Origin: Thermoplasmata archaeon | Lineage (GTDB): Archaea > Thermoplasmatota > Thermoplasmata > Lutacidiplasmatales > UBA184 | DNA: 8,414 bases | Direction: 5' to 3' | NCBI GenBank assembly: GCA_021798415.1 | Contig: JAJZGO010000064.1 | Location: forward strand, 1-8,414 | In this document: positions 6,671-8,414 of the stretch, one piece after another | Layout of the letters: each line of letters opens with the position of its first letter | Numbering within the stretch: the stretch's first letter is position 1 | Program-made: the position numbers and the translations under genes | The notes under the pieces: generated by a model | Told to the model about the DNA's origin: nothing | The model's database searches: none | The model's input: the letters and a program-made list of their open reading frames with translations, nothing else

Positions 6671-7050
6671 ATCTCGCTCACGCTCGAATGCCTCAAGACA
6701 TGGCAAAATCCGCGACCGGACCGCCTCACAGAGTCCGACTAAGTTACCGCCATTTCGACCTAGTTACAGGCGGGCGATCCGGGGCTAGATTCGACCAGGG
6801 GCCGCCTCGCACTGGCAAGTCACTTGGCCTTGAGGCTGCGGGCGCCGGTATAGAAGATCCGAAACGCGAGATGTCGTGGACTCGCGGACGGTTTCCGCTA
6901 GGACCGGAGAGCGATCAAAAGCAAGGACCCTGGCGTGTGGCCCGCCCGGGTCATTTCGATACAGCGGCCTACCGACCCGACGGTCCGGTCGGATTTGATA
7001 GAATCACAGATAATCGAATAAAGTCACAGGAGTCCGTTTCACTCGAATAA

Positions 7051-7082
7051 GATCCCAAAGCCGTGCTATACGGCTTTGGAAC
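7051..7082. repeat. 32-bp hairpin repeat, copy 1
   Basis: Matches copy 2 at 7651-7682 in 30 of 32 positions, in the same orientation and exactly 600 bp away. The core folds as a perfect 10-bp stem CCAAAGCCGT / ACGGCTTTGG with loop GCTAT. There is no T-run after it, so it is not an obvious terminator. It lies 3' of the membrane protein gene at 7234-7548. Confidence 0.85.
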
Positions 7083-7108
7083 GGTATCGGCCCCGCTGCC
7101 CCGATGTC

Positions 7109-7135
7109 GTTTCAACGCGGTCGAAAGCGTTTCAA
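7109..7135. repeat. Two GTTTCAA motifs at 20-bp spacing
   Basis: GTTTCAA occurs at 7109-7115 and 7129-7135, exactly 20 bp apart, shortly after hairpin copy 1. They are the reverse complement of the TTGAAAC motifs that follow hairpin copy 2. Two-turn spacing would put them on one face of the helix, as in protein-binding direct repeats. Confidence 0.5.
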
Positions 7136-7233
7136 ATGGGACCCCCAAACTTCGGGGGCACTAGAGTTCGACCCCGGCCGAGTCGTCTGTTCGATTGGGC
7201 ACTGCGCCTACCACACCCATGACGCGCTCGTCG

Positions 7234-7548
7234 TTAGCGTGCCGGTCGTGATACCGTCTGAGCCCGTCGCGTGCGCGCCAAGTCTATCACGAACAGAACC
7301 ATCGAGGCAATCGCAACCCAAAACAAGTAGTCTGCGAGTATGACCGGTGCGCTGTAAGAGAAACCGCAGCCGTTGAAGGGGTTGGGGGCTGGGCAGGGAG
7401 TGACCGGGCGCCCATAAGTCAGCGGGAATCCGTTAGATCCGCCCTCGGAATTGCGTGTGGCGACCGCCGTCAGGCCCAAGAACAGCAATCCAATCGGCAA
7501 GGCAATCACGCAGTCGATCGCGAAACGCCTCACTCGAGAGGATGTCAT
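7234..7548 (-). CDS. Small membrane protein with two transmembrane helices, function unknown
   Basis: About 104 aa from ATG 7548 (108 aa from the in-frame GTG at 7560); family not recognised. A basic N-terminus (SSRVRR) leads into helix 1 (FAIDCVIALPIGLLFLGLTA), then a 38-residue polar loop rich in Gly/Pro with a Cys pair (VTPCPAPNPFNGCGF), helix 2 (about ADYLFWVAIASMVLFVIDLA) and an Arg-rich tail. Both ends should be cytoplasmic and the Cys pair outside. TTAAG at 7577-7581 on the reverse strand is centred about 31 bp before ATG 7548 and only 19 bp before the GTG, so the ATG fits a near-leaderless start better. The gene is bracketed by the two copies of the 32-bp hairpin repeat. It resembles the gene at 6368 in plan, though not obviously in sequence. 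Confidence 0.65.
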   Translation of the reverse strand: MTSSRVRRFAIDCVIALPIGLLFLGLTAVATRNSEGGSNGFPLTYGRPVTPCPAPNPFNGCGFSYSAPVILADYLFWVAIASMVLFVIDLARTRRAQTVSRPAR

Positions 7549-7650
7549 TGACTTGCTCACTAGGCGGTTCCGTCACTTAAGGAAGGAAGCGCGGCAGCTT
7601 GCGTTTCAGGGAGGCCGATAGTGTCCCAAGACGGTGCCTATCCGCGATGG

Positions 7651-7682
7651 GGTCCCAAAGCCGTGCTATACGGCTTTGAAAC
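7651..7682. repeat. 32-bp hairpin repeat, copy 2
   Basis: Second copy of the repeat at 7051-7082, differing at two positions. One change shortens the perfect stem to 9 bp (CAAAGCCGT / ACGGCTTTG); the loop GCTAT is unchanged. It lies about 100 bp upstream of the reverse membrane protein gene, and its last seven bases form the first TTGAAAC of the adjoining cluster. Confidence 0.85.
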
Positions 7683-7721
7683 TAAACTGGGCCCTTGAAA
7701 CAGAACCGCGATTCTTGAAAC
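7676..7721. repeat. Three TTGAAAC direct repeats at 19-20 bp spacing
   Basis: TTGAAAC occurs at 7676, 7695 and 7715. The last two copies share a longer core, CTTGAAACAGAACC; the first continues TAAAC. Two-turn spacing suggests an array of protein-binding sites, like iterons or tandem operators. It lies upstream of the reverse gene ending at 7548. Function is inferred only. Confidence 0.6.
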
Positions 7722-8237
7722 AGAACCTGTTCCCTAGCACGGCTCGATCCGACTCTCAAATTTCGCACGGAACCCTTCGACTGAAGGGGCAGAAGCCGAG
7801 CTGATGATACCGTTTCATGGGGGGAATGGAAACACCCCGGCCGCCATCTTCGGAACAACAGGAAACAGAGTCCATTTTCCCCGTGCCCGTTTGTCCCGGC
7901 CTCCTTCTAGGCGGTCCCAAAGTCGTTCGAGAAGCGTGAACAAAGTCCTGGGGGTGGATCCTCGGCTCCAACCTCTCCAAGTACCCCGCGGTGAGTCCGA
8001 ACTGCTGACCTTGGGACCAGTGCATTGGGAGCCGCTACCGGAGGTGGCAGGCACCGGGTCGCACGCCCGTCGTGAGGGTGCGGGGGTGCGGATTCCGCCC
8101 AAGCGTCGGGTGGTCGGTTCGCCGGCCTTGACAGGCGTCCGTCCGGCTCACTTCCGGGGGAATCCTCCCAGGGGTCTCCGGGGTGACCGACTCGCAGCCC
8201 TCGGATTCCCTAGCGGCCGCCATCGGCATCCTTTAGT

Positions 8238-8251
8238 ACCGACAGGTCGGT
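8238..8251. promoter_or_regulatory. Inverted repeat upstream of the right-edge gene, candidate operator
   Basis: ACCGAC-AG-GTCGGT has perfect 6-bp arms. It directly follows an AT-rich CTTTAGTA (8231-8238) that could be a TATA box, and lies 18-31 bp before the GTG at 8269. Its half-sites CCGAC/GTCGG match those of the palindrome at 6121-6134, although the spacing differs (2 versus 4 bp). Confidence 0.35.
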
Positions 8252-8268
8252 CACCACCCGCCGGGTCC

Positions 8269-8414
8269 GTGGCGAACTCTCGCCGACGCCGCACTCAAGT
8301 TCTGCGCCGTCCAAAACGGTGGCTTCTCGGCTGCGGCGGGACCCCCACGGCGTTTGTCGTCTTGGTCGTTGTCGGCGCGATCTCAGCTTGGTCGCTCGCT
8401 TCGAGATTCGGCGC
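8269..8414 (+). CDS. N-terminus of a membrane-anchored protein, cut by window
   Basis: A frame beginning at GTG 8269 stays open to the right edge (48 codons). It encodes a strongly basic start (MANSRRRRTQVLRRPKR), then a hydrophobic stretch (TPTAFVVLVVVGAISAW, about residues 28-44) typical of a signal anchor or first transmembrane helix with the N-terminus inside. No ATG is available upstream in frame, and no Shine-Dalgarno is visible. A possible TATA box CTTTAGTA is centred about 35 bp upstream. The rest of the protein is outside the window, so its family cannot be named. The charge-then-helix pattern is what makes a real gene likely. Confidence 0.5.
   Translation, partial: MANSRRRRTQVLRRPKRWLLGCGGTPTAFVVLVVVGAISAWSLASRFG

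Larger units (their letters stand above)
6671..7233. other. Unassigned intergenic region with repeats
   Basis: No gene is supported in these 563 bp. An ORF at 6688-7050 (+) is open for 120 codons but its translation is Gly/Arg/Pro-rich without helix or domain pattern. An AT-richer patch at about 6994-7050 contains the octamer TCGAATAA twice (near 7013 and 7043). Beyond that come the first copy of the 32-bp hairpin repeat and two GTTTCAA motifs 20 bp apart. A CCCCC/GGGGG hairpin lies near 7142-7158. Confidence 0.5.
7561..8268. other. Unassigned intergenic region with repeats
   Basis: About 700 bp in which I can support no gene. Reverse ORFs at 7756-8025, 7815-8102 and 8035-8229 overlap one another and show no family or membrane pattern. 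The first 160 bp hold a probable promoter for the reverse gene at 7548, hairpin copy 2 and three TTGAAAC motifs. GGTCCCAAAG, the left edge of the hairpin repeat, appears again near 7913 without the hairpin. The GC-rich part from 8030 to 8220 has short inverted repeats but matches no RNA family that I know. Confidence 0.5.

Noticed and set aside
6688..7050. 120-codon plus-strand ORF after the first small membrane gene
   Set aside because: No hydrophobic pattern, domain or promoter. The composition looks like random moderately GC-rich sequence, though a degraded gene cannot be excluded.
7158..7180. tRNA T-arm-like GTTCGACCCCGG near 7166
   Set aside because: The flanks do not pair as a T-stem, and no acceptor or anticodon arm can be built around it.
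7051..7721. CRISPR array, because a 32-bp partly palindromic repeat ends in GAAAC
   Set aside because: Only two copies, 600 bp apart, with a gene between. The TTGAAAC copies are too short and too closely spaced (20 bp) to be repeats with spacers. No cas gene is seen.
7756..8229. Three overlapping reverse ORFs (7756-8025, 7815-8102, 8035-8229)
   Set aside because: They lie in competing frames, have no recognisable motifs and no plausible promoter or ribosome site.

Overview
The window looks archaeal, most likely a high-GC member of the Thermoplasmata or a related lineage. Two proteins end in the HTH_10 (bacterio-opsin-activator type) helix-turn-helix, which is largely confined to Archaea. Several starts have a TATA-like box about 25 bp upstream and no Shine-Dalgarno sequence, as expected for leaderless archaeal transcripts. 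GTG starts are common. This is inferred from family and promoter style only; there is no rRNA or other marker gene.

Layout. (1) 1-2010: two divergent crotonase-superfamily genes. The minus-strand one is cut by the left edge and resembles the BamA/Oah ring-hydrolase group; the plus-strand one is an ordinary enoyl-CoA hydratase. (2) 2063-2824: a minus-strand HTH_10 regulator with a CxxC element, convergent with the second crotonase. (3) 2978-3582: a broken IS630-family transposase that has lost its central DDE region. (4) 3803-6084: a translationally coupled minus-strand pair, an HTH_10 regulator fused in frame to an O6-methylguanine-DNA methyltransferase, followed by an EamA-type transporter. 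(5) 6085-8414: an AT-richer accessory stretch with two small two-helix membrane proteins, a 32-bp hairpin repeat present twice exactly 600 bp apart, clusters of a TTGAAAC motif at about 20-bp steps, and the start of another membrane-anchored protein at the right edge.

The most interesting object is the HTH_10-methyltransferase fusion. It is the architectural counterpart of bacterial Ada (regulator plus alkyl-acceptor in one chain) but built from an archaeal DNA-binding domain. A perfect 14-bp palindrome lies directly upstream of its TATA-like box. Within the ORF, the junction contains a C6 tract; loss of one C would stop the regulator at its natural end. A strong Shine-Dalgarno sequence and ATG follow, positioned to start the methyltransferase alone. 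The gene may therefore make one or two products, or may be a recent fusion of two overlapping genes.
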